Translations under genes and position numbers: made by a program
Notes under the pieces: model-generated
What the model was told of the DNA's origin: nothing
Database searches by the model: none
The model's input: only the letters and a program-made list of their open reading frames with translations
Part shown: in pieces, positions 21,241 to 32,935 of the stretch
How positions within the stretch are numbered: the first letter of the stretch is position 1
Layout: every line of letters begins with the position of its first letter
Assembly (NCBI GenBank): GCA_030704615.1
Contig: CM060732.1
Span: 59,065,053-59,129,052, forward strand
DNA: 64,000 nucleotides
Direction: 5' to 3'
Source: Takakia lepidozioides
Lineage: Eukaryota > Streptophyta > Takakiopsida > Takakiales > Takakiaceae

Positions 21241-22080
21241 TCAGTACTCTCCAATTCGAATGATGGCCCACACATCCATCACACCAGGAGGAACCGCATT
21301 GTCAATTGCTGATCGCACTGCTGCCTTTGCTACCGCAGTGACCTTCACAGGAGGCACCAAAAAGTTCCCTACTACAGGAATTTGGGAGGCAGACTTAGCA
21401 TTTTTCAAGAGCATCTCAAGTGGTGCTCCAATAGCACTAAGCGGAATGTTGATATCTCCTACTCGGCGGTTACCATGAATAAACCCTGGCCTTAAGATTA
21501 CGCCACCGTATGGAAACTTGAGCCGCAGTGCATCCTCAGCAGCCTTCTTCCCATCGTAGTAACCGCGCAGCACGAAGGACGGTAGTCCAAAATCAAGGGC
21601 AGATATGTACACAAAGCGCTTTACACCTGACTCGGCGGCGGCATTAATGGCTGCAACGTTTGCATCCCCATTGATCCTGCGCATTTGCTCATTTGTTCCG
21701 AACCCACCCACACATGAAATCACGGCAGATACATCCTTTAAAGAATCTTTCCATTTCTCCGGATCAAATAAGTCTCCTCGCATCCATAAAACACTGTTGA
21801 CCCATGCCTCGTGCGCGGCCGGTCTTCCAGATCTGCTAATACTAAGCACCGGAAGCCCGCGGCCCAGAGCTTCCTGGCAGACATGCGTCCCCACAAACCC
21901 ATTGCCTCCCAACACAAGCAGCTTGGTCCGCTGTTCTGGTTTCGCATCCACAGGCTCTGCTTCTTCTGGATTCAGGGTACTTGCAGTTGATGTGGATGAC
22001 AAGGACCTGCTGGCAGAATACCCTGACCCTACAATAGAGCGCCACCGCCACAACCCCTTAGTTACAGATCGCCCTGCCAT
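21241..22080 (-). CDS. NAD(P)-binding Rossmann-fold protein, Coq11/NDUFA9-like, probably mitochondrial
   Basis: Single exon, 279 residues from the ATG at 22080. An in-frame GTG at 22119 is not a credible plant start. The first ~30 residues are rich in Arg, Ser and Ala without acids (MAGRSVTKGLWRWRSIVGSG), as expected of a mitochondrial presequence. Then come LLVLGGNGFVGTHVC (nucleotide-binding GGxGxxG), ISRSGRP (end of strand 2), MRGDLFDPEKW, AVISCVGGFG, FVYISALDFG and GYYDGKKAAED (the Y-x3-K pair of atypical short-chain reductases), then LRPGFIHGNR. The family includes yeast Coq11 and the plant plastoglobule/mitochondrial relatives implicated in quinone metabolism. The substrate is not known. 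The frame is intact from end to end. Its 3' end faces the 3' end of the lumenal protein gene. Confidence 0.88.
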   Translation of the reverse strand: MAGRSVTKGLWRWRSIVGSGYSASRSLSSTSTASTLNPEEAEPVDAKPEQRTKLLVLGGNGFVGTHVCQEALGRGLPVLSISRSGRPAAHEAWVNSVLWMRGDLFDPEKWKDSLKDVSAVISCVGGFGTNEQMRRINGDANVAAINAAAESGVKRFVYISALDFGLPSFVLRGYYDGKKAAEDALRLKFPYGGVILRPGFIHGNRRVGDINIPLSAIGAPLEMLLKNAKSASQIPVVGNFLVPPVKVTAVAKAAVRSAIDNAVPPGVMDVWAIIRIGEY

Positions 22081-22119
22081 AGCAACACCGCTTTTCTGCA
22101 CTGTGACACTCCTAATCAC

Positions 22120-23478
22120 TGAACATGGAGAGAATCCTCAGAATTGCAAAACCCACAGAACACAAAAAGCATGGAGAGACTGACAGGCCTTCCAGCACTC
22201 CCAATGCGTAAAACAGACAGCTGAACACCACCCACAATCTCAAATTGAACTCAATTTCATCACAGACTTGAATCTTGCTGAAGGAAGGGGATCCGGGCCC
22301 ATATGCAAGCACGCCCTGCAAGCCTGCCAAACCTAGCTATGAGTGATCTATTCTCCGCATTCCTGTCTACCCACGTGTCGCTTACCAAAGACAACAACAA
22401 GCGCAAAACGAGATGCAGGGTCCCTGCAGCTTCAAAGACACGTGGCATGGACTCTGTGCAGCTTCCCCCATTATTTTATTATTTTATTTTTATTTATCAT
22501 CATTTTTAAAAAGAAAACTGGTCTGCCATATGGGGCTCAATTTGGATCAAATCACGGCCTACACAGATCACAGCATTCCTTTGGCAAGTTCTAAACATGG
22601 TGCTTAAAGTGGGAGAATGGCTGCAATTCCAGGCAGCTCTTCTACGTGCTTGTTGTGCAGCTAGTATCATGCAGTCAATAGAGCACTACCGATATGGCCA
22701 TCCCTGAAAGGGGGCAGTAGCTGCAAGGTGAAGTGGCTCTTACTTATGCCGGCTTCGGGCCGGAGTGATCTTCAAACTCTCTCTCTAGAACACTACCTCC
22801 TCTTTTGTCATGCCCAAGCTAGAGTCTCAGGCTGGCCTTTGGTGAAGGTATTTTACCGCCATTGAAATCAAAGACACTATCATCTATAGACATACTTACT
22901 CCTTAACTATAATACAGTCACCAAGCAAAGGTCTCTGAACTGTCCAGTTTTCGAAACCCTCAGGGTTTAACTCTATTATGGAAGGCACGCTGCAAAAAAA
23001 AATGTTCTCTGGGAAACCTCCACCATCTCTACCTCCTTTCTAATGTTTTTTATGATCTGCATACTGAATATTCCCGAGGGACCTATAACCGTGGGAATAG
23101 GCATGTACAGTATGAAGAAAGAAGACCCCATGATGAAAGAAGAGCCCATGACTTCAATGAATATGTAGGACTGCATGCAGTCTGCCAACCTATGCTACAT
23201 ATTGCAAACAAACCGACAATGAAAATAGACTCCATGACTGGAATGTTGCACGTTCTTGGTATAAAGCACATCATTGACTTCACAATGGATTCTTTTGTGG
23301 AGGTTCAAAGATTGAAGCATACAATGGAACAATGACATACCGAATTTGAAGCAGACGGACTTTGAAAGCATACCAGGGCACACTCTTGAGTTGCATACAC
23401 ATAGAACATGGGGGACCGATGTCTTCAAGCAAGAATCCACCATCTTAAAGCAGGAATCCACCGCGACGCGTCGAAGCA
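22120..23478. other. Upstream region and intergenic DNA, no gene seen
   Basis: This includes the probable 5' region of the Rossmann-fold gene. An A/T block (attattttattattttattt) lies near 22470-22510. No coding homology is recognised. Confidence 0.5.
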
Positions 23479-23836
23479 CACCGTTTCTATTCCAATCCAA
23501 AAGGTGTGCTTTGGAGGTCTGTTTAGATAGCAACAGAAAGCATGGAGGGTCCTTGAAAGACATTTAATATATAGCAGAAATGGTGCTTCAAAGTACACCA
23601 TTTCTGCCCACATCCAAAAGGCTCTTTTTGTGGTCTCTTCAGACAGCAATAGAAAGCATGGAGGGTACTTGAAAGGGATTGCATACAGAGCAGAAATGGT
23701 GTGCTTGAAGCACACCGTTTCTGCCCCACCCAAAAGGCTCGTTTTTCAGGTCTCTTTAGACAACAACAAAAAACATGGATGGTACTTGAAAGGGGTTGAA
23801 TCTCGGTTGAATACATAGTAGAAATGGTGTGCTTAA
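23479..23836. repeat. Three-unit tandem repeat, period about 117 bases
   Basis: Units start at 23479, 23595 and 23712 with acaccgtttct or acaccatttct, and each contains ccaaaaggc and agcatggagggt-like blocks. The units are clearly diverged. Confidence 0.85.
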
Positions 23837-24088
23837 TGACTAAGGTGGAGAATCAACGACTGGCCTCGACAAAAATGTAGCAAAGAGTCGGCCATTGAGG
23901 GTGTGCATTACCGCACACCCTTTTCAAGTGCACTAAACACAAAGAAAAAGAACAAGAGGCCGATGCAGGAAGGGGAAGAATTACCATCTCGTCTGGACAA
24001 TCCCCTGAAGCTCGCTCTGATGTGCTGGTGTGCTGATGAGTCCAATCGTCACCACAAACTGGTGGAGTGCAAAACCATTGCCAATTTG

Positions 24089-24163
24089 CAATGCTTATCG
24101 GCCTGATAACAGTTTAGGGTAACTGCAGGATAACACAAACTTTTATCAGGCCGATAAGCATTG
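24089..24163. repeat. Hairpin-forming inverted repeat
   Basis: A perfect 21-bp stem pairs 24089-24109 (core GCTTATCGGCCTGATAA) with 24143-24163 around a 33-base loop. There is no A/U-rich or coding context that identifies a function. Confidence 0.9.
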
Positions 24164-25440
24164 TAAACAGACCTTTGGTTTGAAAGCAGGCCAGTGGCAG
24201 GTTCCTCGAACACCATCGGAACACACTGAAGCTCACAAATAAGACCAGCACACTACCCAGAGTGTTGGCGCACACCACCAACAGCCCCGTCTCTCATCTA
24301 TTCTTGACGATGCAACATGGTGATATTTTCCTCCCAACCCTAAACCCTATGTCTTCTCATCTTGTTTCTGCAATTAGAAGCGGTAAGCATTGACGCACAC
24401 CATGACATACCCCTGGATAACACCTAGGGCAACCGAGGTCTCATCTGCCACAACACCTCGCTGGACTTCTATGACTGGGCCGAGCTCCCTCCCCTACGTT
24501 GGCGAGATCACCGAGCGATCCCGCAGTGTCATCCGAATTTGAGCGTGAAGTTAATTGGAAGCACTGCCTTCCATTAAAACGGCTTGATTACAGATAGCGT
24601 AGCTCTGTTTTTAGAAAGGTCAATGTCAAGCCTCTTGCCATGTCTATGCCATCAATTCTTATTGGAAAACAAACCCTTATAATGATATGGTTCCCTAGGT
24701 CACCCCATCAGGAGTACATTTAGTCTCATACTTTTTTCCAGCTAAATTTCTTGAGTTTCCAGATAAGGTAACCAAAGTCTCTAGTTCTTTTTTCCCGCTC
24801 TGGGGGTACGGTTCATGACTTCACTGGTTACGGTGTGTGCGCCTCATGGTGTAACAGGGGTTTTAAAAAAATTCCCCCAAACTAATTTCAAATAAAGATT
24901 TCATCGGGGCCACTGTCCCTGTTCATTTTTTAAATACAAAAATTAAATTAAAACAAACAAAGTGTCACACACCTCACTTCGGTAAGCTCCCCTTCAAGTC
25001 ATAGTTACTCGCTTTGATGCGCGCGCCTAACTCCCAACCTGGCCGCCGGGCCAACTCGGAGCTTCGGCTGCTCACCGGGACATAACGGTCCCCCTTTACT
25101 CTTCCAAAAGACCCTCCACCAATTTGGGCCTAGTGGAAATTCCCTTTGGTAGCCGGAATAGCTCCCCAGTCCTTGGTCGCTTTCCGGCTCGCTCGCTTAC
25201 TCACTAGTTTTTGGTCACCAACGGGCTTGCACCATTCTCGGGGTTACTACTCCCTATATATACTTCTGTGACTGTCCGCGGGGGTTCCACAAACAACACC
25301 ATCCTTTTATGGCGAACCACCACGAAGACCCTCAATTCCCGGTGATGAGTTGCGGTGAGTCTTGGCCCACCCACCACGGTGTTAGTGGGCTGCTTGGGAC
25401 TTAGACGCTTTTACGGGTTCTGTGGGGTACCCTTAATTTT
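24164..25440. other. No gene; LINE/SINE 3'-end remnant at about 24770-24935
   Basis: The segment ending ggggccactgtccctgttc (about 24890-24932) parallels the tail of the retroposon at 15866-16279. The remainder is moderately GC-rich with a possible TATA stretch (ctatatatact, about 25252-25264) that might belong to the element B LTR promoter. No coding homology is seen. Confidence 0.4.
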
Positions 25441-25519
25441 TGCGCAGACTTACGGATGGTAGACTAAGACCAACAGGAGCCTTAGGGGTGGCAGGCGCAG
25501 GCTTTAGGGGGGGTAGACA

Positions 25520-25640
25520 GCCCGACACAGCCCGACACAGCTTCGCACAGCCAGTCACAGCCCGACATAGCTTTACACAGCCAGTCACAGCTCGGCACTG
25601 GCACAGCTTAGCACAACTTGGCACAGCCTGTCACAGCGTA
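25520..25640. repeat. CACAG-rich degenerate array
   Basis: Irregular repeats of cacagcc/cacagct with spacers (gacacagcccgacacag, agccagtcacag). It lies just upstream of the recognised part of the element B LTR. A second CACAG-rich array lies at 32795-32935, but the two do not align unit for unit. Confidence 0.7.
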
Positions 25641-25848
25641 CATGGGGAACGGTTATCATTGACAAGGAATGACTGTGTGGGAACGACATCTGCAGAGGGA
25701 ACGTGTTACTTCAGGGGTGACGATTAGTTAGTTAGGTGGTTAGAACAGCTTGCGGGTAGATGAAGGAGGGCGGCAACAGGAAGGGGATCACTTCTGGAGG
25801 AGCGCGACTTGGTCAAGGGAGGAGGAGACGAAACGGAGAGCGGAAACA

Positions 25849-26259
25849 GTGAAGAGGAGATGATGACCTGATTGAGGCTTAATTCATGCAAGCTGTAGAA
25901 TCGTATAGTAGGGTAGAATAGGGACACCATGGCAATGGCCTGAAACTTGATTAATCTCAATTTGATACTTATTCGATACAATCATACTGTGTAGAGAGAC
26001 ATGAGAGAAGCTGTGGAATGAATGAATGATTGGAACTTGGTAGATACTGAAGCAATCTGATGCTTCAGTATACACAGTAAGGTAAACTGATAACATGAAG
26101 GCAAGAAGGAATACAAATAGGAAACACAACCATGATTCACTAGCTGCAGGTCATGACTGATTGTTCTGAGCGGGCTGAGTGCTTAGAGATATCCAACTCT
26201 TCTATCTTGGAGTTTCCACCTCGGATAGCGAAGGGATGGGTGAGTAAAAGCCGCCGACA
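25849..26259 (+). repeat. 5' LTR (3' part) of element B
   Basis: The last 411 bases before the primer-binding site recur in reverse orientation at 63585-64000, which fixes the LTR end at ...GACA (26259). The LTR 5' end cannot be set because the other copy runs off the window. The LTR probably begins between about 25440 and 25850. Confidence 0.75.
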
Positions 26260-26261
26260 TT

Positions 26262-26279
26262 TGGCGACCATACTGGGGA
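26262..26279 (+). promoter_or_regulatory. Primer-binding site of element B
   Basis: TGGCGACCATACTGGGGA lies two bases after the LTR end. It begins with TGG (complement of tRNA CCA) and resembles the TGGCGCCGTTGCCGGGGA type used by Athila/Tat elements. Confidence 0.7.
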
Positions 26280-26815
26280 TCTGGGTCATGAACAACCAGA
26301 TGTGACAGGCATCTGGTGGGATCATGGTGGTTGGAGAATTAAAGAATTTGATGTGAATCAAATTCCCTGTGGAACTGAGAAGGAAAGATTGTCCAAACAA
26401 TTCTTTCAGAGGTTCTTGGAATTGCCAGACGGTTGTAAGGAAAACATTCTTAAGAGAGTGCATGATGCTGACCCTGAGTGGGGTCTGGAGAAAGGAGTGA
26501 TAAAGATTTATCAAGTGGCCTATAGAGGAAGAGCATGTTGGTTACCAACACTGGTTTATGTGATAGCATTGCTATCCATTAAGCGAGTGAAGAACTTGTA
26601 TTGGTAAAGAATTGGATTCCTAAGGATATTCTGTGGATCAAACTCACACCAAGAACAGCTTTTCAGACTTGTTTGCCATATGGTTATATGGTAACGGAGA
26701 CTTCTTGTATAGCCAAGGGTGCATTGAAGCTTGAAAGAAACCCAGGCATATACGAGAGATACTACAGAAGAGAGTTTTGGTTATTGCCTCATTAAAGAAA
26801 TGAAAGACATGGGAC

Positions 26816-27584
26816 ATGAGTGATGAAAGAGAAGCTAGACCCCAGAGATATTAAGCAAAAAGAGAAAGTTATTTGAAAGCTAATTATCCATATCTTTGGG
26901 AGAGAGGAATAGACATAGGGGAATCATCTGGACCTCTCATACCGTTAAGATCAAATAGTACATCACCCGTACCGGAAGAACTAGAGTTGGATGCTACTCC
27001 TTCTTATTCTTTGCAAGAAAGATTAAGGGAATTGGTACAGGAAGAAGATCAACCACGAGGTGAAAGATCTGAGATACATCCCTGGATAAAAGATTTGACA
27101 GAAATCTTTGATAAGAGTTGGCATGGAACACCAAAAGCAGGAACTCCAGTTTCTGAAACGGAAGACAAAGAAGGAGGAGAGGATGTGGCAGAGCCAACGG
27201 AGAGTTCAGACTCTCCAACACCATTGCAATTGAGTTACATGAGTGAAGAAGAAGAAACCCAAGGCAGAACTTGGAAGATAAAAACAGAGAGAAGAAATTG
27301 GAAGATGAAGAGTATGAAGAAGTAGACCCAACAGCTGAGGTTGAGACTACAACCAGGACATCCCAACCTGTTGGACCTGGATCAAGTGGAGCACTTGGAT
27401 CACAGGCCAACGAAGGTGTCGGCTCAGGGGGATCAGGCGGGCAGCCTGGATCTGGCTCTGGGGGGACAGGGAGTGTGGGAAGTAGTGCAACTGGAGCTGG
27501 GAATACTGTGAATATAGTGGGGCCAGTAGGAGGGAGTGCTCAGGGGCCAGCACTTGGTGGAAGTTCCACCACAACTACAACAGG
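26816..27584 (+). pseudogene. Element B gag N-terminal region
   Basis: Homologue of 4722-3910 in element A, starting at the same ATG (atgagtgatgaaaga). It has an early stop (TAA after ARPQRY), a frameshift near 27260-27320 in the acidic part, and then the same Gly/Ser-rich tail. It is interrupted at 27584 (ctacaacagg) where reverse-oriented sequence begins. Confidence 0.75.
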
Positions 27585-28424
27585 TTGTAACGCCATCTGT
27601 GGCCCTACCCGCTGCCCACTGACAGGTGCTGGCCCCCCTGCTGGTGCTGGTCCTCGAGGAATAACAATTCTCAGTAGAATGGTTATCCATTTTACAGATA
27701 GTACAGTGTTTCTCCTTCATGTGGCATTCAGTGGTGGTATGGCCTTCATTCTGACATTTTGCACACCAAACGCCCTTCCTCCAATGTGTTGCAGCCTCTG
27801 TGGCATACTTCTTCAAGATTTCCTCCAATCTTCTCTCATAGTTATCCCTCTTCAACTTTTCCTTCTTCTTACTCTTCCTCTTGAGCTCTTGCTCTTCTTC
27901 CTCATCCGACTCATCCTCAGAGTCCTCATCATCCATTTTCTCTCTCCTGAGCATTCCCAATTGCTCAATTCTGTTAGCTGTTTCAAATGCTTCATCCACC
28001 GTATTATGGGGTAGCATATCCACTTTCTTTTGCAACTCAGGTCTTAGTCCACTCACAAACCAAGTCTTCTGTAATCCTGGTGTTGGTACAGCAGCCAACT
28101 TCTTCATCATCAATTCCATGTACTCTTCAACAGTTTCATGCTTCTTTTGGTTTAACTGTTGTAAACTTCCATACACTTCATCCTCAGTTTTACTTGTCCT
28201 GAACCTATTTCGGAATGCTGTACTTAAGCCATTCCAGGTTAGGAAATGATTATCAGGGAATCTTGCATACCATTCACTTGCTTTCTTTATGAGTGAACAA
28301 GGAAAAAGTCTCATTTTGGCATCATCGCCATTCTCATTGTTCACAATACACATGTGCTCAAATTGGCTGATGTGTACATCAGGATCCCCTTTTCCTGCAT
28401 ATATTGGAAAAGGTGGTTTTGCCC
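27585..28424 (-). pseudogene. Inverted gag capsid block inside element B
   Basis: The minus-strand frame within this block encodes the capsid-like domain (SEWYARFPDNHFLTWNGLS, FVSGLRPELQKKVDML), an acidic linker (DEDSEDESDEEEEQELKRKS) and the first CCHC-like knuckle (CTICKMDNHSTENC). It is therefore opposite in direction to the rest of element B. Comparison with element A shows two pieces: 27585-27660 corresponds to A 3880-3957, and 27661-28424 to A 3206-3868. Both are inverted relative to B. The event also removed the Arg/Gly-rich stretch between the two zinc knuckles. Confidence 0.85.
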
Positions 28425-31030
28425 AAGAAGGGAATTACCAAGGCAATCCTAGAGGCAACTATCAGGGTAATCCAAGGGGGAATTACCAGCCAGGGAATGA
28501 GGATTATAGAAACAATCCCAGAACAGACCAAGGGCAAGGACCTAATGGGGAAGAACTGTGTTACTATTGTAATCAGGCAGGACATCGTAAGGCAGCCTGT
28601 CCATTCTGGATCAGACACCAGAATGAGATGAGAGCTCCTGTGAATGAGGGCCCAGTGGTGGCAACTCACATGGTTAGGCCTTGTGTTGTACCAGAAGTAA
28701 GTACAATGATAGTAACCAGAAGCAAAGCTAAACTAATACCTCCAGTAGATGAGGAAGATGATGATAATGAAGATGGCAATAACGTGCCTGAAGATGATGA
28801 GGCTTGGAGAGATGAGAAGGAACTGCACAAGGAAGTGGCTGATACCATAAGGGAAATGCAAAAGAGTATTGATATCCCTATGGCAGATTCCTCTGATTCT
28901 GAAAGAGAAGATGAAGGAAGTGAGGATGAAGTGAAGAAAGAAGCTGTACAAGTGCAGGGTAATGAAGGGACTTTGGCTGAAGTAATATGCCAGTCCAAAG
29001 CGGAGATTACCATTGGACAGCTATTGGCTGTGACACCTCATTGTAGGCACAGACTGTATCAAGCAATTAATCAGATTGCTCATGTGACAGGGAACACAGA
29101 CCTGAACAGCAAGGTGACAAGCTATACTGTGAAGCCAGAATGGCGAGAAACAGTCATGGACTTTGATGATTCTATGCCAGTAATCCAATTGAGAATTGGA
29201 AGCACAGATCTAACTGATGTACTGATAGATGGAGGCTCTGGAGTGAATATCATAACATACCAATTAAGGCAGAAGCTTGGTTTAAGTAACATGAAGCCAG
29301 CCCCATTCACAGTAACAATGGCAGATCAAAGAAGTGTTCAGCCATTGGGTTTGATAAGAGGAGTTAAGATACAGATTCAAAAGATGATCTTTAAGATCAC
29401 AGTGACTATGTTGAAAATGGATGATGTCATGGAAGCTTACTCCTTATTGCTGGGTCGACCATGGCTGAAACAGGCCAGGGTATTCCATGACTGGAATTCC
29501 CAGTTACTAACTGTGCATGATGGGAAGCACAAGATACAAATCACCACAAAGAAATCTAGTAGACTACCTGCTACGAGAAGACCTCGGGGAGTCAGAGAGT
29601 ATGACTGGAGGAGAGGACTTGATGAGGAGCAGGAAGCTACCATGTTCGCTGCACACCCAGAGTGGGAGCAGGTTGCAGAAATGCAACTGGAGGGCCTAAG
29701 TTGTTTAAAAGGTATCTGCTGTGGTGTAGTGACAGCAACACCAATTGAAGGTAAAACAAGCAGTTACCCACCACATTTCTATGAAGAAAGAGAGGGAGAA
29801 ATGGACATCCTAGAAGAACCAGCCACTGTAAGTTTACAGGATGAAGTAGTGACTGGTTGGACAATCACAGCTGATGAGGAGGTGAGAGAAGTGAATGTGG
29901 GGACTGCAAAGGAACCGAGAATGGTAAAAGTAGGGGCTGACTTGGAGCCAAAATTCTTTGAGGAAGCTAAGAGTTTGTTCATAAAATACAGAGATGTATT
30001 TACTTGGAGCTATGAGGATCTGAAAGGGATACCACCTGAGATTTGTCAGCATAAGATTGAACTGGAACCAGGGTCAGTACCAATCAAGCAGGGTAGGTAC
30101 AGAATGAATCCCAACTATGCACAGAAGGTTGGGGAAGAGATGAAGAAGTTGGCTGAGGCTAAGTTTATATACCCAATAGAGTATACAACTTGGTTGTCAC
30201 CTATTGTGATAGTTCCCAAGAAGAATGGTAAACTGAGAGTTCGTGTGAACTACAAAAAATTGAATGCTTGTACAAAGAAATATCATTTCCCTTTGTCATT
30301 CACAGAAGTGGTACTGGACACTGTGGCAGGCCATGAGATGTACTCATTCATGGATGACTTTAGTGGGTATAACCAAGTGCAAGTGGCAGAAGAAGACCAG
30401 AGAAAGACAGCTTTCATCACAGACTGGGGTGCGTATGCATACAAAGTCATGCATTTTGGACTTTGCAATGCACCAACAACTTTTCAGAGAGTGATAAGTG
30501 AATCTTTCCATGAGTATCTGGATGATTTCATGCAGGTGTTCTTAGATGATTTCAGTGTGTACAGCTCTAAGAATGAGCACTTGCATAAATTGAGGTTATG
30601 TTTGGCCAGATGCAGGATGAGAGGTCTGGGCCTGAATCCAGAGAAGTGTACTTTCTGTGTGAATTCAGGGGTACTTTTGGGACACATTGTGTGTAAAAGG
30701 GGACTTCTTGTGGATCCCAGAAAGACAGAGGCCATTAAAGCCTCTCCACCACCACTAAATGTTAAGAGTTTAAGGAGATTCCTTGGTCAAACCAGTTATT
30801 ACAGAAGATTTGTCAGACGGTATGCACAGATAGCAACACCATTGAACAAGCTTTTGAAGAAAGATGCAGTGTTTGCATGGACAGCTGAATGTCAACAGGC
30901 TTTTGAGGAACTTACATTGTCAGTAACAACTACACCTGTGCTGATTAACCCCCACTGGCATGTAGTGTTTCATGTTCACTGTGATGCCAAATGTTACAGG
31001 AAATATAGATTCACCTGTGTATTATGCTAG
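28425..31030 (+). pseudogene. Element B zinc knuckle, protease and reverse transcriptase
   Basis: An uninterrupted frame of about 868 codons. It contains CYYCNQAGHRKAAC (CCHC knuckle), a Glu/Asp-rich linker, protease LIDGGSGVNIITYQL and AYSLLLGRPWLKQAR, and reverse transcriptase. Reverse transcriptase motifs are WLSPIVIVPKKNGKLRVRVN, MDDFSGYNQVQ, LCNAPTTFQRVISESF and FLDDFSVYS (catalytic Asp pair present). The connection/RNase H start follows. It ends by frameshift at HVHCDAKCYRK, where about 20-30 bases of the RNase H active-site region seem to be lost. The long intact frame implies recent activity or copying of this part. Confidence 0.85.
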
Positions 31031-31793
31031 TAGGTTGATGAACAGTGCTGAGAGGAACTATAGCACAACTGAAAGAGAAGCATTGGCAATGATTTATTCA
31101 GTCAAGAAATTCAGGCATTACCTATTGGGAAGAAAGTTTGTGTTTTATATGGATCATCAGGCTCTGATTTATTTGGTGAACAAGCCTTTGATAAGTGGAA
31201 GGATAGTCCAGTGGTTAATAATCTTGCACGAGTTTAAGTTCGAAGTTGTTTACAAACCTGGCCGTTTGCATCTTGTGGCATATCACTTGTCACGCCTATC
31301 AACAGGAGAGCCTGCCACAGGAAAAGACGACCAACTACCTGATGCGAGTTTATTTGCAGTAGAGGTGCAGGGAAGTGCAGATGATTGGTTAGATTGGCAG
31401 TGGCCAATCAAATACTACCTTACTCATGGTCAGTGCCCACCTAGTTATGGGAAGGAGCAGCGGAAGAGAGTAGTTATCAAGGCTTTACCTTACACTATGA
31501 TAGGGGGCAGAATGTATAAGCTAGGACCTGATGGAGTACTTAAACGTTGCTTGTACCACCATGAAGTAAATAAAGTTTTGGAGGAAGTTCATAAAGGAGT
31601 GGCTAGAGGTCATTTTGGAGAAGAGACTACCAGTAGAAAGATACTACTGGCAGGTTACTGGTGGCCTACATTGTTCAAGGATGTACACAAGTATTGCAAG
31701 AGTTGTGATGAGTGTCAGAGGCTAGGACCATTGCAGAGATCTGGGAAGATGGCTTTGCATCCTACGATGCCTACTGAACCGTTTCAGAAATAG
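31018..31793 (+). pseudogene. Element B RNase H and integrase zinc-binding domain
   Basis: Continues after the frame break: SPVYYASRLMNSAERNYS and TEREALAMIYSVKKFRHYLL (RNase H), YMDHQALIYLVNKP, a linker, then HFGEETTSRKILLAGYWWP and CKSCDECQRLG (integrase HHCC finger). It ends in a stop at 31793 that a one-base shift would bypass (the next frame reads EIGLDFVGPI). Confidence 0.85.
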
Positions 31794-32645
31794 GACTAGA
31801 CTTTGTTGGACCAATTAACCCACCAGCAAGAAATACACAGAACAAGTATATAATCACAGCCACTGATTATACTACAAAGTGGGTGGAAGCTAAAGCTCTG
31901 AGGGACAACACAGCTAAGTCCACAGCAAGGTTCATGTATGAGAACATACTTACAAGATTTGGCTGTCCCCTGGAATTTATCAGTGACCAGGGAAGTCACT
32001 TCATTAATGAGACCATAGAACTATTGACTAAAGAGTTCATGATTGGTGCATAGGAAGAGTACAACTTATTACCCACAGGGTAATGGACAGGCAGAGGCTA
32101 CCAACAAAATACTATGTACTATCTTGGCTAAGATAGTCAATGCAAACAGAACAGATTGGGATACAAAGCTGTTGACGGCTTTGTGGTCATACAAGACTTC
32201 ATATAAAGTCACCACTAAAGTTATTACCATTCCAATTAGTTTATGGTATGGAAGCTTTACTTCCAGTTGAGTTCTTGTTCCTACCATGAGAACTGAATGG
32301 GGAAGGAGATGGATTGGAAGATTCAATTAAGGTCAGGAAAACATGAATTATATCATGTGGAAGAAGTACGTGCTGATGCAAGCAGATAACATGACCAGAA
32401 TTCAGATGAAGAGGAAAGATCAATTTGATGAAGGTAAACTAAAACCTTTTAAGACGGGTGATTTGGTTTTGTGGTTGCAGAAGAAGGGGAAGGTTAAGGC
32501 TTCTAAGCTTAAATCACCATGGAAAGGACCTTATGTCATACAGAAGATGTATGATAACAACACCGTCATGTTACAAACCATAACAAAGAGATGTTGGGAA
32601 GAGTCAATGCCAATAAGTGAAGGTATACAATGGTATCCATGACAA
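31794..32645 (+). pseudogene. Element B integrase core and C-terminal part
   Basis: Split over frames. Visible pieces are GLDFVGPI with TATDYTTKWVEAKALRDN (first Asp region), EFISDQGSHFINE (second Asp), and GNGQAEATNKILCTILAKIV (catalytic Glu), then KFKTGDLVLWLQKKGKVK-like C-terminal beta barrel residues at 32440-32600. Frame breaks lie near 32040 and 32270. No chromodomain follows, consistent with the Athila/Tat branch. Confidence 0.8.
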
Positions 32646-32794
32646 ACCATTGCAGCACGATTTGCATATTGAAACACAGAAACAGTCACGGGGCTGCACC
32701 GTAATACCAACGGAGCATGAAGCACTTGTCGGAAAGCCGAAGTGTGTAACTGGCCCTGAGCGTAGAACGCGGGTGTTCGCACAGTTATCACAGC

Positions 32795-32935
32795 CCACCA
32801 CAACATCACACAGCTTATCACAGTCCATCACAACATCACACAGCCTATCACAGCCCACCACAGTGTCACACAGCCTATCACAGCTCGTCACATTTTGACA
32901 CAGCCTGTCACAGCCCAACACAGCCCACGCGGGTT
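32795..32935. repeat. CACAG-rich tandem array
   Basis: A degenerate repeat of about 30 bases (cacagcctatcacagcccac and variants), four to five units, directly downstream of the integrase coding region. Confidence 0.8.

Larger units (their letters stand above)
26260..32645 (+). mobile_element. Ty3-type LTR retrotransposon B (Athila/Tat-like), defective
   Basis: Order: LTR end, primer-binding site, leader frame, gag N-terminus, a scrambled block in reverse orientation, zinc knuckle, protease, reverse transcriptase, RNase H, integrase. The polymerase box FLDDFSVYS and FMDDFSGYNQVQVAEEDQ, the LIDGGSGVN protease and the TGGCG-type primer-binding site place it near the Athila/Tat (non-chromodomain) Ty3 branch. 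No matching 3' LTR is found to the right. Gag inversion, a small RNase H deletion and integrase frameshifts make it non-autonomous. Confidence 0.85.

Noticed and set aside
22080-22119. GTG start extending the Rossmann-fold protein by 13 residues
   Set aside because: Plant nuclear genes start at ATG. The ATG at 22080 gives a good targeting peptide.
27271-28014. 247-residue plus-strand frame across the element B rearrangement
   Set aside because: It joins real gag tail to the reverse complement of the capsid block. The second half is antisense.
25520-32935. CACAG-rich arrays at 25520-25640 and 32795-32935 as matching LTR parts
   Set aside because: They share only the short CACAG word. Surrounding sequences do not align.
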